A stretch of 64,000 bases of DNA from Miscanthus floridulus (Eukaryota; Streptophyta; Magnoliopsida; Poales; Poaceae). Position numbers and translations under genes: made by a program. The stretch covers positions 85,569,410-85,633,409 of the forward strand of contig NC_089587.1 of the NCBI RefSeq assembly GCF_019320115.1, given 5' to 3'. The notes below the pieces were generated by a model. That model did no database searches. It was not told the origin of the DNA and saw nothing but the letters and a program-made list of their open reading frames with translations. Each line of letters starts with the position of its first letter. The first letter of the stretch is position 1. Below are positions 22,241-35,081 of the stretch, in pieces.

Positions 22241-22733
22241 ATTACCAAATTTTGACTCATGATAAATTATGTGGATCATAAAAAACAGAGTCCGTATGCA
22301 CCCTGGGCATCGATTTTACCCGGGACTACTCCTCGAATCCGAGATGGACTCCAACTCAAGTTGGACTAGACCACCGCCATGGTGTAGATGAGTTAGATGC
22401 CCAAACTGGTCCTCATCTCCTTTGCTTGTACTTGAGGGAGTGATGTCCTCATCACTCGGTCTCATCATTCTCTTAGATCGGTAGGCGGGTCCTGACCCAT
22501 TAGTTAGCTGCATCAGCGTACTCGGGTCTAGATGGCTCACCCTCTCTCATGGGTTGCCAAGAGCCGATGATAGGCCAACCGCACTCAAGCGCGCATGTCC
22601 CTAAAACATGCCCTGTCGCCTTAACGCTTGGCCACATCATGCACAACTGTGCTATGTACCATTGTTTATGAGCGTTTTCCCACATTTCCACCAGACAAAG
22701 GCTCCACACAGTTGCATTACTGAGTGACACTAA
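22241..22733. other. Intergenic DNA, no gene seen
   Basis: This is the right flank of the Gypsy-1 insertion. No coding frame or recognisable repeat could be supported. Confidence 0.5.
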
Positions 22734-22915
22734 GGCCCCATTTGGTAGGGCTCATCTTCAGCTCTGGCTCTAGCTCTTCTGGAAAAGCCCTACCAAACGG
22801 TTTAGTAGGAAGAGCTGTTTGGAGCTATTTTTCAGTGAACAAAGAGGAGACAGAGCCATTTAGGAGGAGTCCAAAATAGCTCTGGCTCCTTCGGAGGAGC
22901 CCCCCAAACACACCT
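22734..22915. mobile_element. MITE, GGCCCCATTTGGTAGGGCT type
   Basis: It starts GGCCCCATTTGGTAGGGCTC and ends GGAGCCCCCCAAACACACCTT. The ends are inverted over about 15 bp, with AGCTCTGGCTC blocks mirrored inside. Length (about 180 bp) and end type suit a hAT- or Harbinger-derived MITE. The target duplication is unclear. Confidence 0.6.
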
Positions 22916-24856
22916 TGACAACTCTTTAAAGCTGTGAAACTTGCCTTGTCTCCCTCCTTCTCATCCTAGAATAGTCGTACCACCGTCGTCCCCCAACAAC
23001 TCGGGGAACCTCGTCTCCCTCCATCATCTCCTCATTAATTGTCCCTTCTACTGAAAGTCGAACTCCATGTCCCTCGCCACAATTCACACCTTGGCCATTG
23101 CTGACATCCTCGACCGTGTGCTGGTGAGCTTTGAATTTGAGACAATGTACGTGATCCACCATGGCATATGTTAAATTATTCCATCAAGATATATATTTAG
23201 AATTAAGACCTAGATTTCTAGTAAAATGAACTAAAAAAGCATCACAACTAATGTTGTACTATATTTCCACTAAAACAAGCTGACAACATTCTAACTATAG
23301 TGTATAAAATCCTATCACATTGCACGAGCGGTAGCAAAACTAAAAGTGATATAACATTGAACCAAACAAATATGCTAGTGTGGAATAGCAACAGGGAGGC
23401 ATGCAAAATCAAAGTTACAACTTTTAACTTCATGTTTTAACTTTATATCATTAGAGCGAACACAAAAGTCTGCCTACTCTACTAATGAACGGTTATGCCT
23501 TCGCTGCATTAAGATGCAAAATCTTCGGTGACCTTTGGGAAAATGCAAATTGTTGTGTGCCCTTTAATTTGGGGAGGTTCCTTCTTCTAGGATAATAGCA
23601 GTAATCATTGGGTGACCAATTGAGATTCTTCAAATAGTTTGGGATCCACTTATCAATGGTCTCATGTGCTCGTCCTCCTCCTCTTCTCAATAATGTATTA
23701 CTGCCAATCGGAGCAAATAAAAAGGGATGAATAGTCAGATGATCACATTGGGATTTACCCTCAAAAGTTTCAACTCATGTCTCTCCTTTTTCTTCATGAG
23801 AATCTTTGAATAGCCTTGCAACAAGAATGTTGAAAGAGATTCTTCATCATCTACTCCCACATTCTACATCTCCTACTGAATCACGGCCCCAATCCTTTCT
23901 CGTCCTTTTCCTACCAGCTTTACACTTGGAAGCTAGAAATTTGTTGATGTTATTGTTGGGTTCTTCATTTTTGTGGTGGTTTTTCCTCTTCTCTTCTATC
24001 CAAGCATGCGTCATGATTGATTATTCGGATCTCAAAAGATCTCAATTGAATTGTGTATTGTTCATGAAACTTCTCTAGTGCTACAAGCTGTTTCAACATC
24101 TTCCATGCTCTCCTTATAGTGGAAGTCGATAACTCCGTGCAATTTGGTTCTGGTTAAAATCTAGAGTTAGAATGTTAAGAATGATGTACATTCAGTCTTA
24201 TACACCCTTCAAATCTTGGCCTCCCTCATCTGACAGCTCGCATCCCTCTCTTACTCACTACTGCTCACCACTACTACCACATCCCCTTGTTGGTCCACTA
24301 GCACGTGGTAAGAGAGTGAGACTCTTCTTTCGAAGATCCCACCATGCCTTCATGCTGCTCCCACTACCTAGTGAGCGACTGAAACCCACTGTGGTCTCTT
24401 CCCTAGTCCAACGGAACCAGGACAAGATCCCATGACATTTCATTTGGACATAGAAACATGTAGTTCTTAGAATTTCGTATCACTATGATGTATCCTAGCA
24501 TGTAAGAACACATATTTCTTTTCTAATTTCAAAAGAGCCATGTTGTCCACCCCTCCACCCCCTTATATAAAGATTTCTACCTATAAGCAATAGTGTCAGA
24601 GATCGACCATTGTATTCAATTGTTAGATAAAATGTGTAGTCAGCCTTGTGTAGTATATGAATTATCATAGCACTAGCCATACTTTAAGCACCATTTGTGA
24701 ATTGCTTTGTTTGCCGCTTGAACACTCTTTAGAGACTCCTATTTAGATTTGTTGATCTATGAGTGAGAGAGCAAATGAGTGATAGGCCAAAGGTCTTCTC
24801 CCCCTCTACCTCTTCTATAGTGGGTTGGGATAAGAGTTTTTCATTCTTTCTCTTGG
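22916..24856. other. Unassigned AT-rich DNA
   Basis: No intact gene. A minus-strand stretch at 23493-23690 reads protein-like (AHETIDKWIPNYLKNLNW), and the minus strand at 23760-24080 also has patches of plausible coding sequence broken by stops, so an old gene or transposase remnant is possible. I cannot name it. The rest shows nothing. Confidence 0.35.
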
Positions 24857-25313
24857 TGGGGCTTGAGCCTGAGGACGACCCCCAATCGAGCTATCGGCTA
24901 CACACCATTCTTCATGGTCTACGGTTTTAAGGTCGTCCTCCCGACTAACCTCGACTATGGAGCACCAAGGGTTAGGGCATATGACAAATAGGGAACTGAG
25001 CGCGTCCCTCGAAGATGCCATGGACCAGCTAGACAAAGCGCGCGATGTTGCCCTCCTCTGATCAGCCAAGTACCAGCAGGCGTTGTGATGGTACCACAGC
25101 CGACGAGTACAGGGTCAATCCTTCAACATCGGAGACCTAGTCCTCCGCCTCGTCCAGAGCAGCAAGGATTGTCTCAAGCTCTCCCTGCCATGGGAGGGAC
25201 CGTACGTCATCGTGGAGGTGCTCCGGCCAGGCGCCTACAAGCTCAAAACCATCGACTGTGAGGTCTTCGCCAATGCCTAGAACATCGAGCAGCTATGTCA
25301 CTTTTACCCTTAA
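24857..25313 (+). pseudogene. C-terminal end of pol in Gypsy-2
   Basis: Translations include RTTPNRAIGYTPFFMVYGF, then (after a frameshift near 24990) MDQLDKARDVALL, FNIGDLVLRLVQSSKD and EGPYVIVEVLRPGAYKLKT, ending at a TAA at 25311-25313. This is the integrase C-terminal region, parallel to 14651-15187 of Gypsy-1. In-frame TGA and TAG codons sit where CGA, TGG or CAG would be expected. Confidence 0.85.
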
Positions 25314-26705
25314 TAAACACACACTTTCTCTTATCAGTATCATTATCGAACTCCCCAACCTTTAGTAACACCTGACCCCAGTAATGGTGGGGGGTCGGGC
25401 CTCACTCGGGGGCTAATAAGAGCATATCTATCTAGTAGACAATCTCTGCGTCCGACCCTTTCTCACGATTAAGACCCAAAAGCGAAGTTTGTGGAAATGA
25501 ACACTGAGTAAAACTGGTCGGACTGTGAGAAACCTATGGCTCGGCGGCTATGGCGCCTTTGCTTACTAGCGCAATCAAAGTTTTTTCTGCACCTCAGGCT
25601 TTTTGGCCTTAGCCACTAAAAGAATCGATACGCGTTTAAGAGTCTATCCGCCTAACAAACATTCTTTGTGCCTGATCCCCTATCGCATTAGGACCTAGGA
25701 GCTATGGTTGTAGGAACAAGCTCTAAGTATAACTGGTTGGACTGCGAGAAACCTACGCCCCGGTGGCTATGGCCCCCTTGCTCATCAGCATGATCAGAAT
25801 TTGCTCACCCACACCCTAAGCGTTACGACCTTAACGACAGGATAGGGTCAGAATGCACTAACCTTTTTATACAAAAAGGGGAGAAGGGCTAAAAAGCTGT
25901 TTTGCTACAATGAAATTTAAGAGGTTGCCCATTTATTACAAGTTCTCCACCTTGCTTATCTGTCAAACTAAATTCTTGCACAGGATGTTCTCATCCTTTA
26001 TCTCCATAGGTAAGTCTTGTCTCAACAGACAACACTAGTCGATCGAACGGCTTTGGCACTGCCAAGAAATGGGTAGGGAGTGGCAGGATGCCTATGCAGG
26101 TTATGCCGACCCCATCACGAACGATGGACCCAGATCTCGCTCGATCATATCCGGTAAGAGCTCCCCGAACCCATCACTCTGACCATCGAGGTAAATCCTA
26201 TGCCTAGGTCGATCAAATGGCTCAAAGCTGCTGTCGAGAGATGGGCCACCCTTACTTTACATGCATTAATTTCGCTATCAAGCGTCCGACCCTCCTCACG
26301 TTAAAAAACTAGAGGCAAGGTGTGCGGAGACAACAACTGAGTAAAGTTGGTCGGACTACGAGACACCTATGCCTCGATGGCTATGGCGTCTTTGCTCACT
26401 AGCGTGATTAGAGTGTTTGTCCCCACACCCTGAGCTTTAGCCTCCACCTTCTTGGGAAGGGTTTGGAGGGGCCTACCTGTAGAATCTCCATTGAGGAGTG
26501 ATCGGTAGGTCACCTAGATTGATCGGACGGCTCAGGCTACTGCTGAGAGACGGATAGGGAGTAGTGGGATGCCCCATGCAGGTTATGCTGGCTCCATTAT
26601 GAACGATGGACCTAGACCCCACATGGACATATCCGGTAAGAGCTCCCTAAACCCGTCACTCAAGCCATCGAGGTAACTATACCGACCCCCACCTTTCTTT
26701 TTCCA

Positions 26706-26795
26706 TTGAATGATCATTCATTCATCCATTCTCATGCATGCATTCATACATTCATTCATACATTCATCCATTCATTCATCCCATACATCCAAGCA
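26706..26795. repeat. ATTC/ATAC microsatellite-like tract
   Basis: Runs of CATTCATTCATC, CATACATTCATT and similar 4-bp units. The Gypsy-1 spacer has only a short ATATGTAATGTTTG-type sequence at the equivalent point (about 12480), so the tract has expanded here. Confidence 0.8.
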
Positions 26796-27079
26796 TTGCA
26801 TATGCAATTGTTGCATCACAATGCTTCGCTGTCGCCTCACAAAGTGGTAGTCGTCTCATTCAATATGAGCGGCGACCGACCGAGGTTCGAAGGCAGGCCC
26901 ATGAAGGGCTCTAGGCCACCACACTGTCAAATAGAGCCAGGGGAGAAAAACCGAGATGAGCCCTAGCAGGCCTTACTCGACCCCGCTCAGAAGCAGACAG
27001 GGACATCTCGACCTTTCTCATTAGTTTCTAACCTCGAGCTAAGCCCATAGAATCTCCATCGAGGGGAGGCCAGCGGGCC

Positions 27080-28300
27080 ATCTGAGTCGCTCTCTAGAGT
27101 GATAAGGGTATCTGCTGGGAAGGCGGGTTAAGGAGTAGTAGAATACCACATGAGGGCTATGCTGACCCCAGTCAATGGATGATGGACCTAGATTCTACTC
27201 GAACATGCCCATTAGCGAGCTCACCAAGCGCAACACTCGAGCCATCTAGGCAAGTGTCATTAGCTCTAGCCCCTCTGGTTGTAGAAACTGAGGACGGGGT
27301 GACGCATGAAACATGGCCAACCCCTATCGAGCCCCATGAGGCTCGAGGGCTCGAGCTGCCTGACCCTAAATCAGGAGACCGAGGTTCAAAGGCTGGCCCG
27401 CGGAGGGCCCGAGGCCACCTCATGTCAAACAAGAGCTAGGGAAGAAAACATAGATGAGCCCTAGTGGCCTTCGCCCGACCCGCCTAGAAGTGGATAGGAT
27501 CATCTCAGCCCTCTTATTAGATCCTAACCTCAAGCCAATCCCATAGAATCCCCATTAAGGGGAGGCCATCGAGCCACCTGAGTCACCCTCCGGAATGGCT
27601 AGGGCATCTGCTGGAAGGTGGGTTAAGGAGCAGTGGGATGCCCCATGTGGGCTTTGCTGACCCCGTCAGCGGATGATAGACCTGGATTCCACTCGAAGAT
27701 ACCCGTTAGCGAGCTCCCTGAGTATGACACTCGAGCCATCGAGGCAAGTGTCGTTAGCTCAGACCCTTCGGTTGTAGAAACCAAGGATGGGGTGATGCGT
27801 GAAACATGGTTGACTCCTACCAAGCCGCATAGGGCTCGAGGGCTCAAGCAACCCGACCTTAAATCAGGAGATCAGGGTTCGAAGGCTAGTCCACTGAAGG
27901 GCCCGAGGCCACCTCACATCGAACAAGAGCTAGGGGAGAAAACATAGATGAGCCCTAGCGAACTTTGCCCTGACCATGTCTAGAAGCGAACATGGTCATC
28001 TCAACCTTCTTGTTTGATCCTAACCTCAAGCCAAGCCCACAGAATCCCCATTGAGGGGAGGCCATCGGGCCACTTGAATCGCCCTCTAGAATGACTCGGG
28101 CATCTGCTGGATGGTGGGTTAAGGAGGAAGTGGAATGCCACATGAGGGCTTGGCTGACCCCTATCACAAACGACAGACTCGAGTTCCACTCGAACATGCC
28201 CGTTAGTGAGCTCACCGAGCGTGTCACTCGAGCCATCGAGGCAAGTGACATTAGCTCAACTCCTCTGGTTATGAAAACCGTGGACTGGGGCGATGATCAC
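27080..28300. repeat. Tandem repeat, unit about 495 bp
   Basis: The landmark GGGTTAAGGAG lies at about 27126, 27620 and 28117, a period close to 495 bp. Each unit continues through the CATGAGGGCT, CCCGTTAGCGAGCTC and CTCGAGCCATCGAGGCAAG landmarks. About two and a half units are clear, with partial older units upstream to about 26030. Confidence 0.75.
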
Positions 28301-28838
28301 AAAGACGAGCCAACCCTCGACCTGGACCCCTGCTACTGTGTGGGGGCTCAAGGAAAGTTGGACTCACAAGGAGACCAAACGCGCGGTTGTAGAACTATAG
28401 CTCAGATCCTTCGGGAGGGGGTACGTGTGAAAATAAGAGACGCTTTCTCCTACTAGTTTCGCTATCCTCTCCTCTATCTTTAGTGAGACCCAACCCTAGC
28501 AACGGTAAGGGGTCGGATCTCACTCGAGGGGCTGATAAGGGAATAAATACACCCTTTCTAACACAGTCGTCCACGTTTGACCTCTTTCTCACGTTAAACC
28601 TAGTAGCAAGGTCTACGAAAACGAATGACTGAGCAAGGCTGGTCGAACGGCGAGAAACCTATGCCCTAGTGGCTATGGCACTCTTGCTTACCAGCGTGAT
28701 CATAATTTCCCTCCTACACCTCGAGCTCTATGGTCTTAATAAATAGAAGGGTCAGGAACACACCAAAACAAAAGGACAAGTTTGTATAAGCATTACAAAA
28801 AGATCAGCACTGGTCCTCTGATTACAAAAGTGATCAAC

Positions 28839-31800
28839 CTATTGAACTAACTGACTCCTCTTGGGGAGAACTATGCTTCTGATCCTGTCTGCCAGGTCCT
28901 ACAAAAGGGGAGCCACCACTGTCTCCATCTCCTCTAGCTCATATCGTCTCCAGGTCGATGTTGTCCCCATAATGAGAACAAGCAATCACGAAGGATTGAT
29001 TGACCCCAGTGCGAAGCACATTCCTCTTGAGCTGGCGCACCTAGGCTATGATCTCAATGGTGCGGGCCGCCAGCGAGCTAGTCCCCTCCGATCGTACCAC
29101 CTCAAGGTCATCGCAGACCACTCTGAGGGCAGTGCTTAGGATACCGAGCTTGTCACTCTCCACCTAAAGGTTCCTCCTCACCTCGGCAAGGTCTATGGCT
29201 AGCCCGGCAAAGGCACTCTCAGCCTCTAGCTTCTAGGTCATCGTGGTTCCAAGCTTAGCCTAGAGGGAGCTGACCCTTTGCTGCATGTCGCCGCGCTCTT
29301 GGTAGGCCTAATCACGCTCGCAAAAGGTCCTGGTCATGCTCCTCGTGAGCCACTCCATGCTCCGAGCGAAGCCTCTCCAGGGTTTGGAGCAGCTCATCCC
29401 ACTCCTAGCATAGCCGAGTGACTGCCATGGCATCTAGACTTGCCCTCTTCTCCAGGGCCACGAGCTTCTCCTCGGCTCCTAGCTTCAGCTCTTGTTCCTT
29501 CTCAACCTCAGCCAGAAGGTCAAGGATCCACCAGCGGGTCTCGGTGTCCTTCTAGAGCAGCTTGTCTCGCTCCTTCCTATCATTGGAAGCCTCCTCATCA
29601 TCCCTCCATGATCTCACCAATAGGGCCTCGAACACCCTCTTAGCCTCGTTAGCATGACGACGGGCTTCAGCCACTCACGATCGAAGGTTGTCCGCCTTCT
29701 CGACAAGGGGAGTCAGCTCGGACACCCTCTATTGAGCGACAATAGGCCAAGCGGTCACCTCCCCACGTAGTCGTGCCTCCTCGACGAGGTGGTCCTAGTT
29801 TCCTTCTATTCATGAAGGAATCGAGACTTCCCTCGGCTGCGCAATAAGGGACTAAAAGGAGATGATGGTCAGAATACAAAAAACATACAGAGAAAGAAAA
29901 AAAGGCAAGAAGTAGGATCAAGCAAGTACCCAACCAGAAGGTATGACAACGTCATGTAAGGCACCTCGAGCGTGGTCCAGGGCCTCGAGCATGGACGCAA
30001 TCCCCACATCGAGGCTCTCCCGCTCCATTCTCTTTGTGGCATCATCGAGAGTGAAGAGCTGTCAACGTCGGATCCTCCTAGACTCACCCACCGAAGTAAG
30101 GGCTCGCTCCTGCACAGGCGAGTCGCTGCCCACCAGCGTTAGGGCTAGGGATGGCTTCCCGCCGACCCCGATCACCGCCAACCCTCCTCGCTGTGATGTC
30201 CCTACTAGGACACTCCCTCCGATGATGGAAAGGGTCAGTGGTACGGACTGCTAACCCCTCTCCTAGCACCACAACCTTCAGGGACCCCTCAAGTGGCGTC
30301 CCCCTCCATCCATCCCATGCCTAGACTCCATCACCTAGGCCACTGATCACGTGGGTCACGCTGGATCCTTAGGCGCGGCCACGATAGCACCTAGCTATGA
30401 CCCGTCTATCACAGCCGCCGCCACCTTCGCCTACATCAGCGGGGTTCAGTCCGGCTGCATCACACCCATCGCGGTCGGTAGCCCCATCTGCCTAGGTCGG
30501 TAGCGGTATTGCCACCATCGCCAGCTGCTCCACGACCTCCGAAGGTGTCCCTTGAGCCCCCGCGCCTGCCCATCCTGCTGAGGGCATGGGTACCACTGGG
30601 GGCAGCACCTGACTAGCCGGCGACACAGTCACACCAGCGCCGCTCCCACTCGAAACAGGTGTGATGCCAGCCAACGGCTATGGCCTCACTTGAAGGGCGA
30701 CGTTCTTCTTTGGCACCAGCACCAAAAGATTATGTTGTCTCCCACCGCTGTAAGAAATGAAAAGCATAAGTCACAATGAACTCTGACTAAAATAGGGAAA
30801 AATAGAGGAGCTGATGACTCACCGCGGCGCCATCAGGTGGTAGATATGTTTGGGGGGTGAACCCCCTGATCTCTGCTCTGCCTTGTTAGGGCGAGGCCAT
30901 TTGAGCCCACCCCCTGCTCTTAGGCAGAGGGGCTCGATTCCCTTGGATTTTGGGGCGCGATGGAGGAGCCACCCACCTCTGTTGGCACCTCAGGCATGGC
31001 GGTAGAGTTGTCCACCCCTGTTGACTCCTAGGGTAGGCCGATGGTATGGTTTGTCTCTGCCAACTCCCTGAACGTGTCCTCCCCTCTGTGGAATGGGAGG
31101 GGTCCTGACTCCTACAAGGATGTGTCAAAACCTGTTAGCACATCCTTGTTCTCTTGGTCGTCCCACTCGATGTCATCGACTACCTTGTCGTCATCCCTAT
31201 TATCGTCATCATCATCACTGCTGGTGTCCTCCCCTCGCTCTCGCACCTACAGCTTCCACTGCTTCTTCTTCCTCTTGTCCTCCTTCGCCTTCCTCAGCCC
31301 CTTGCCCACAATGTGATTTGCCGCCCTCATGGACGAATCCCTCAGCAATGGCGCCAGGTGATCCATGAGGATGAGGTCCCTCGGCTGGTCCCGTCCCTTT
31401 CAAAGTTAATATCAAGAGGTCGAGAAGTGAAAGCTCTAGTTTGCTTTTGGTGAATTGATGAAACCCTAAGTGCTAACCTAGTTTATCAATGTGATCATGA
31501 GATAGGTAGCACATTCCAAGTGGTGAAGAAAATGAAGATCATGACATGATAATGGTGATACCATGGTGGTGATCAAGTGCTTGGACTTGACAAGAAGAAA
31601 GAGAAAAACAAAAGGCTCAAGGCAAAGGTATAAGTGGTAGGAGCCATTTTGTTTCAGGTGATCAAGACACTTAGAGAGTGTGATCACATTTAGGTTCAAT
31701 AGCCGTACTATTAAGAGGGGTGAAACTTATATTGAAATACAGGTTATCAAAGTGCCACTAGATGCTTTAACTCATTGCATATGCATTTAGGATCTAGTGG

Positions 31801-34298
31801 AGTGCTAACACCCTTGAAAATGTTTGTGAAAAATATGCTAACACACATGCACAAAGGTGATACACATTGTGTTTAGCACTTGGGAGCAAGGGTTCAAAAC
31901 TGCATCGGCAGACAGTCCGACTGTGCCACCGATGCCCTATATAGAAAAGACAGGGTTTCATAGAGTGCACCGGGCACTGGCCTTGGTAGGACCGGCGCGT
32001 CCGGTCATTGACAATAGTTGGGTGTGGTCTTGGTCAAATGACTGGATGCTGCACTATAAAGGTGACCGGACGCGCAAGGCCTGCGTCCGGTCATGTGTGA
32101 TGTATGGTGAAGTAGGCGATGCTGGAGTTGGCACACGGGCGTAGAGCAGATCGGACACTGGTCTATGTCCGGTTGTGTAGCACCGGACACGTCTGGTCGC
32201 AAAACAGAGGCTCAGGGAGCTATCTGGAAATGACCAGACTCAGGCGTAGCAGTGTTCGGTCATCCTAGCAGTGCATCTGGTCATGACTTAACCATTGAGA
32301 TCAGGGTGCTTAGCATTTGAAGCGAGGGATGACGTCGTGGCCATCCATTGACCGAACGTTGGCAGGGTGCGTCCAGTCGCCCCGATTTCTCAGTGAATAG
32401 AGTAGCCAATGGCTATATTCGTGGAGGCTCTCTATTTAAGCCCCATGTCCAGCTCAGGCTCACTCTCTTGGCCATTTACATTGACATAGCAACCTTGTGA
32501 GCTTAGCCAAAGCTCTCCCACTCATCTCTATCATTGATTCATCATCTTTGTGAGTTTGGGAGTGAATCCAAGTGCATTGCTTGAGTGTTTGCATCTAGAG
32601 GCACTTGGTGTACATGTTTTGCTGTGGTATTAGCTTATTACTCTTGGTGGTTGCTGCCACCTAGATGGCTTGGAGCAGTGAGGATCATCGAGTAGAGGTT
32701 GGCGATTGTCTCTGGCTCCGATCGTGGTGATTGTGAGGGGTTCTTGACCTTTCCCCGATAGAGAGCCAAATGGTACTCTAGTAAATTGCACGTGGCTTGT
32801 GTGATTCTCATCTTGTGTTGGTTGTGCGACACCCTATTGAGGGTTTGGCGTGTGATGCCAATTGGCATGTGAACCTCCAAGTGAGTGAATCGCCACAACG
32901 AGGACTAGCTTGTCGGCAAGCAAGTGAACCTCGGTAAAAATCATTGTGTCATCATTTGATTTTGAGGTGATTGGTATTCATTCTTATGATTGATTGGTTC
33001 ATTCCTCTACTTGGCGGTATAACCATCTTGCTCTCTCTCTATCTACATTACCGCAAACTAGTTGTCAAGCTCTTTAGTGTAGCTAATGTGAGAGCTTGTT
33101 AGTTTGGTTAGTGTAGCTCTTTAGTTAGCCTTTGAGAGCACACTAACTTAGTGTAGTGACATAGCCATTGTGTGGATAGAAACTATATAAACTAGAATTG
33201 TGGTAGGTGACTTGCATTTTTAGTAGGCTAGCGTAACACTTACTTTGCCTGATATTTGTCTAACCGGTTTATTAAGTGTTGTTGTAGAAATTTTTAATAG
33301 GCTATTCACCCCCCTCTAGCCATTAGGACCTTTCAGGAAGTCAATTGAAGAGGAGGTATGAGGAGAGGAAACTTATGAAGATGACCTAGCCCTGGCTTCG
33401 GCCGCATCGGAGGATGTCTCAGCACCAAGTAGATGAAATCGAGGAGGGTGCCTGCATCATCCTAGAAAGGCTCCATCACCTCCTTGATGCATTGCACGAC
33501 CTCGGAGCAGGGGAGCACTCCCTCGGCAAGCACCATTTTGTTGAATGATGCCTTAGGCGCCATCACGTAAAGTGGGAGCACGCACATCATCATCGATGCC
33601 ACCCTCCTTGTGTGGTAGGCCCCAATGACACCTGACCCCTTCAGGCCGCACTCCTTTAGGATATGGATGGTGGTGATGTGGTCCTGGATCTTCTTCTTAT
33701 CCTTCTCTGGGACACCCCACTTCCTCCATGACTTCGGGGCCTCTTCGATCAGGCACTCAGTGAACTCCGGCAAAGGGTCGGCGTCATCGTTCTTGAGGTA
33801 GAACCACTGCGAATGCCACCCCTTATTGGACATCGATAGACGCATCGATGGATACTCACTGACTCGATTGTTCTAGAGCTGGATGCCGGCGCACCCCATC
33901 AGCATGTGCAGTTCTTGCCTGCCACTCTTCTCCCTCTTCTTCTAGAGGGTGATGGCAAAGAAGTACCTCCACAGATCGAAAGTAGGGGCTAATCCCCAGG
34001 AATCTCTCACATAGGGCGATGAACACTGCCATATGCTGGATCCCATTGGGGTTGATATGCTATAGCTCAATCTTGTAGTAGTGCAACAAGCCCTCAAAGA
34101 AATTTGTGGGCAGGGGTCATGAACCCATGCTCATGGAAGTGGGCGAACGACACTATGTAGCCGTCAGGCTGCAATGGCAGCTCAGTCCTCACCGGGTAGC
34201 AGCCGCTCCTCGGCTGAAGTCCGCTCACAGAGAAGACCACAATGGATGAGACCTTCCATGTGCTAGAAGGTGATGTTGGAGCGGCACCACAGATCTAT
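28839..34298 (-). pseudogene. Antisense gene of Gypsy-2
   Basis: Minus-strand counterpart of the 8169-11458 gene, interrupted by a solo LTR at 31428-33335. The start codon has become ATA (34296-34298). The globular domain is readable in pieces, the best being 33462-33845 with SNKGWHSQWFYLKNDDADPL and IGAYHTRRVASMMM, parallel to SNKGWHS and IGAYQARRVAPLMA of Gypsy-1. The acidic patch (EDTSSDDDDDN-type, about 31190-31230), the Val/Pro/Gly-rich exon (30490-30740) and the charged coiled-coil exon (28860-29900) follow in the same order. It ends at a TAG at 28839-28841. Stops and frameshifts are numerous. Function unknown. The same gene order and exon themes in two diverged copies indicate that the gene was maintained in the lineage. 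Confidence 0.78.
31428..33335 (-). mobile_element. Solo LTR of a Copia-like (SIRE/Maximus-type) element
   Basis: 1908 bp. Read on the minus strand it starts TGAAAGGTCCTAATGGCTAG, continues AGGGGGGTGAATAGCC and ends ACTAGAGCTTTCA, so TG...CA ends are present. It is flanked by AGAAG (31423-31427) and GGAAG (33336-33340), a 5-bp target duplication with one mismatch. No internal region is present, so it is a solo LTR. The GGCTAGAGGGGGGTGAATAG start is typical of long-LTR Copia elements of grasses. A fragment of the same LTR lies at 50777-51208. Confidence 0.85.
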
Positions 34299-34436
34299 TG
34301 GAGGTGGGGACTGTTGGATGCAGGGCTCGATGGTGGTGGGGATGTAGAGATGGGGGAACCCTAGGCAATTGGTGGGGGTGGTCGTGGCTCTAGAGGCAAG
34401 GATGAAAGGTGTGGAACCCTGGGGGCAAACCCTTTT

Positions 34437-34446
34437 GGTTTTATAG
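34437..34446 (-). promoter_or_regulatory. TATA box of the Gypsy-2 antisense gene
   Basis: The minus strand reads CACCCCTATAAAACCAAAAG, matching the CCCCTATAAAACCACGAG of Gypsy-1 at about the same distance upstream of the start. Confidence 0.62.
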
Positions 34447-35059
34447 GGGTGATGGATGCAAGGAAACCAACCGTCCACCTAGATCTCAGCGCCTGCCATG
34501 ATCTGCCACAACATCCCATCGTGGGAAGTGCGCATGCAATCTCTGCCCACCCCCTCGAAAAATTCGCCAGACATTTTGCTTCTCCGAATGGGCCATGACT
34601 CATCATGAGTAAGAAGAATACGGATCTAAAAGCGTCTCTGTGGCCCACTTGGGCCCAGAAGTTCATAGGTCGGCCCATCGACGGGCTCGACAACCACTCC
34701 AGGCACCTCTAGGGTGAGAGGTGGAAAGGGATGGGCCCCGCTAGTGGCCAGTACCTGGGCACCTGAGCGCCACGGGCATCTCGGCCCATGATCGAGTCTT
34801 GGCCAGTTATGATCCATGGTTTTTCTTCAAAGAAAGAGGAAAATCATGGCATCGCTCGGCCCCTCTATTTTTATCAGAAAAAATGCTTGAGGGAAGACAA
34901 CCGCAAAGACAAACCTGATCCTCAAACATGCCCCTGCTATGGGAACAGGGCTCGAGGAAAGGAAATCACCATCCCTAGGTCACATTGTGGGCAACAAAAA
35001 AAGGCCAAGGCCTTCAGAGTCTCCCCTATTTGGAAAAGCCTCCGAAGGACTTTTCTACT

Positions 35060-35081
35060 CCTCCATAGGCTCAAGGGCTAC
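35060..35081 (+). other. Polypurine-tract-like site of Gypsy-2
   Basis: ATAGGCTCAAGGGCTAC lies directly before the LTR start TGTCGGGG, parallel to the tract of Gypsy-1. Confidence 0.55.

Larger units (their letters stand above)
25314..28838. repeat. Spacer of Gypsy-2 built of diverged repeats
   Basis: A block of the form GGTCGGACTG(T/C)GAGAAACCTA followed by GCTATGGC...TTGCT recurs near 25520, 25730, 26350 and 28640. Another block, with CATATCCGGTAAGAGCTCCC or a diverged form, recurs near 26130, 26620, 27200, 27700 and 28190. No coding sequence is supportable. Gypsy-1 has a shorter, single-copy-like version at 11459-14650. Confidence 0.75.

Noticed and set aside
23760..24080. A hidden transposase on the minus strand
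   Set aside because: Some stretches look protein-like but stops are frequent and no catalytic motif could be found, so it is only mentioned as unassigned DNA.
26706..26966. 86-codon frame starting with His/Ile/Ser repeats
   Set aside because: Its first half is the ATTC-type microsatellite and the rest is Gypsy-2 spacer repeat.
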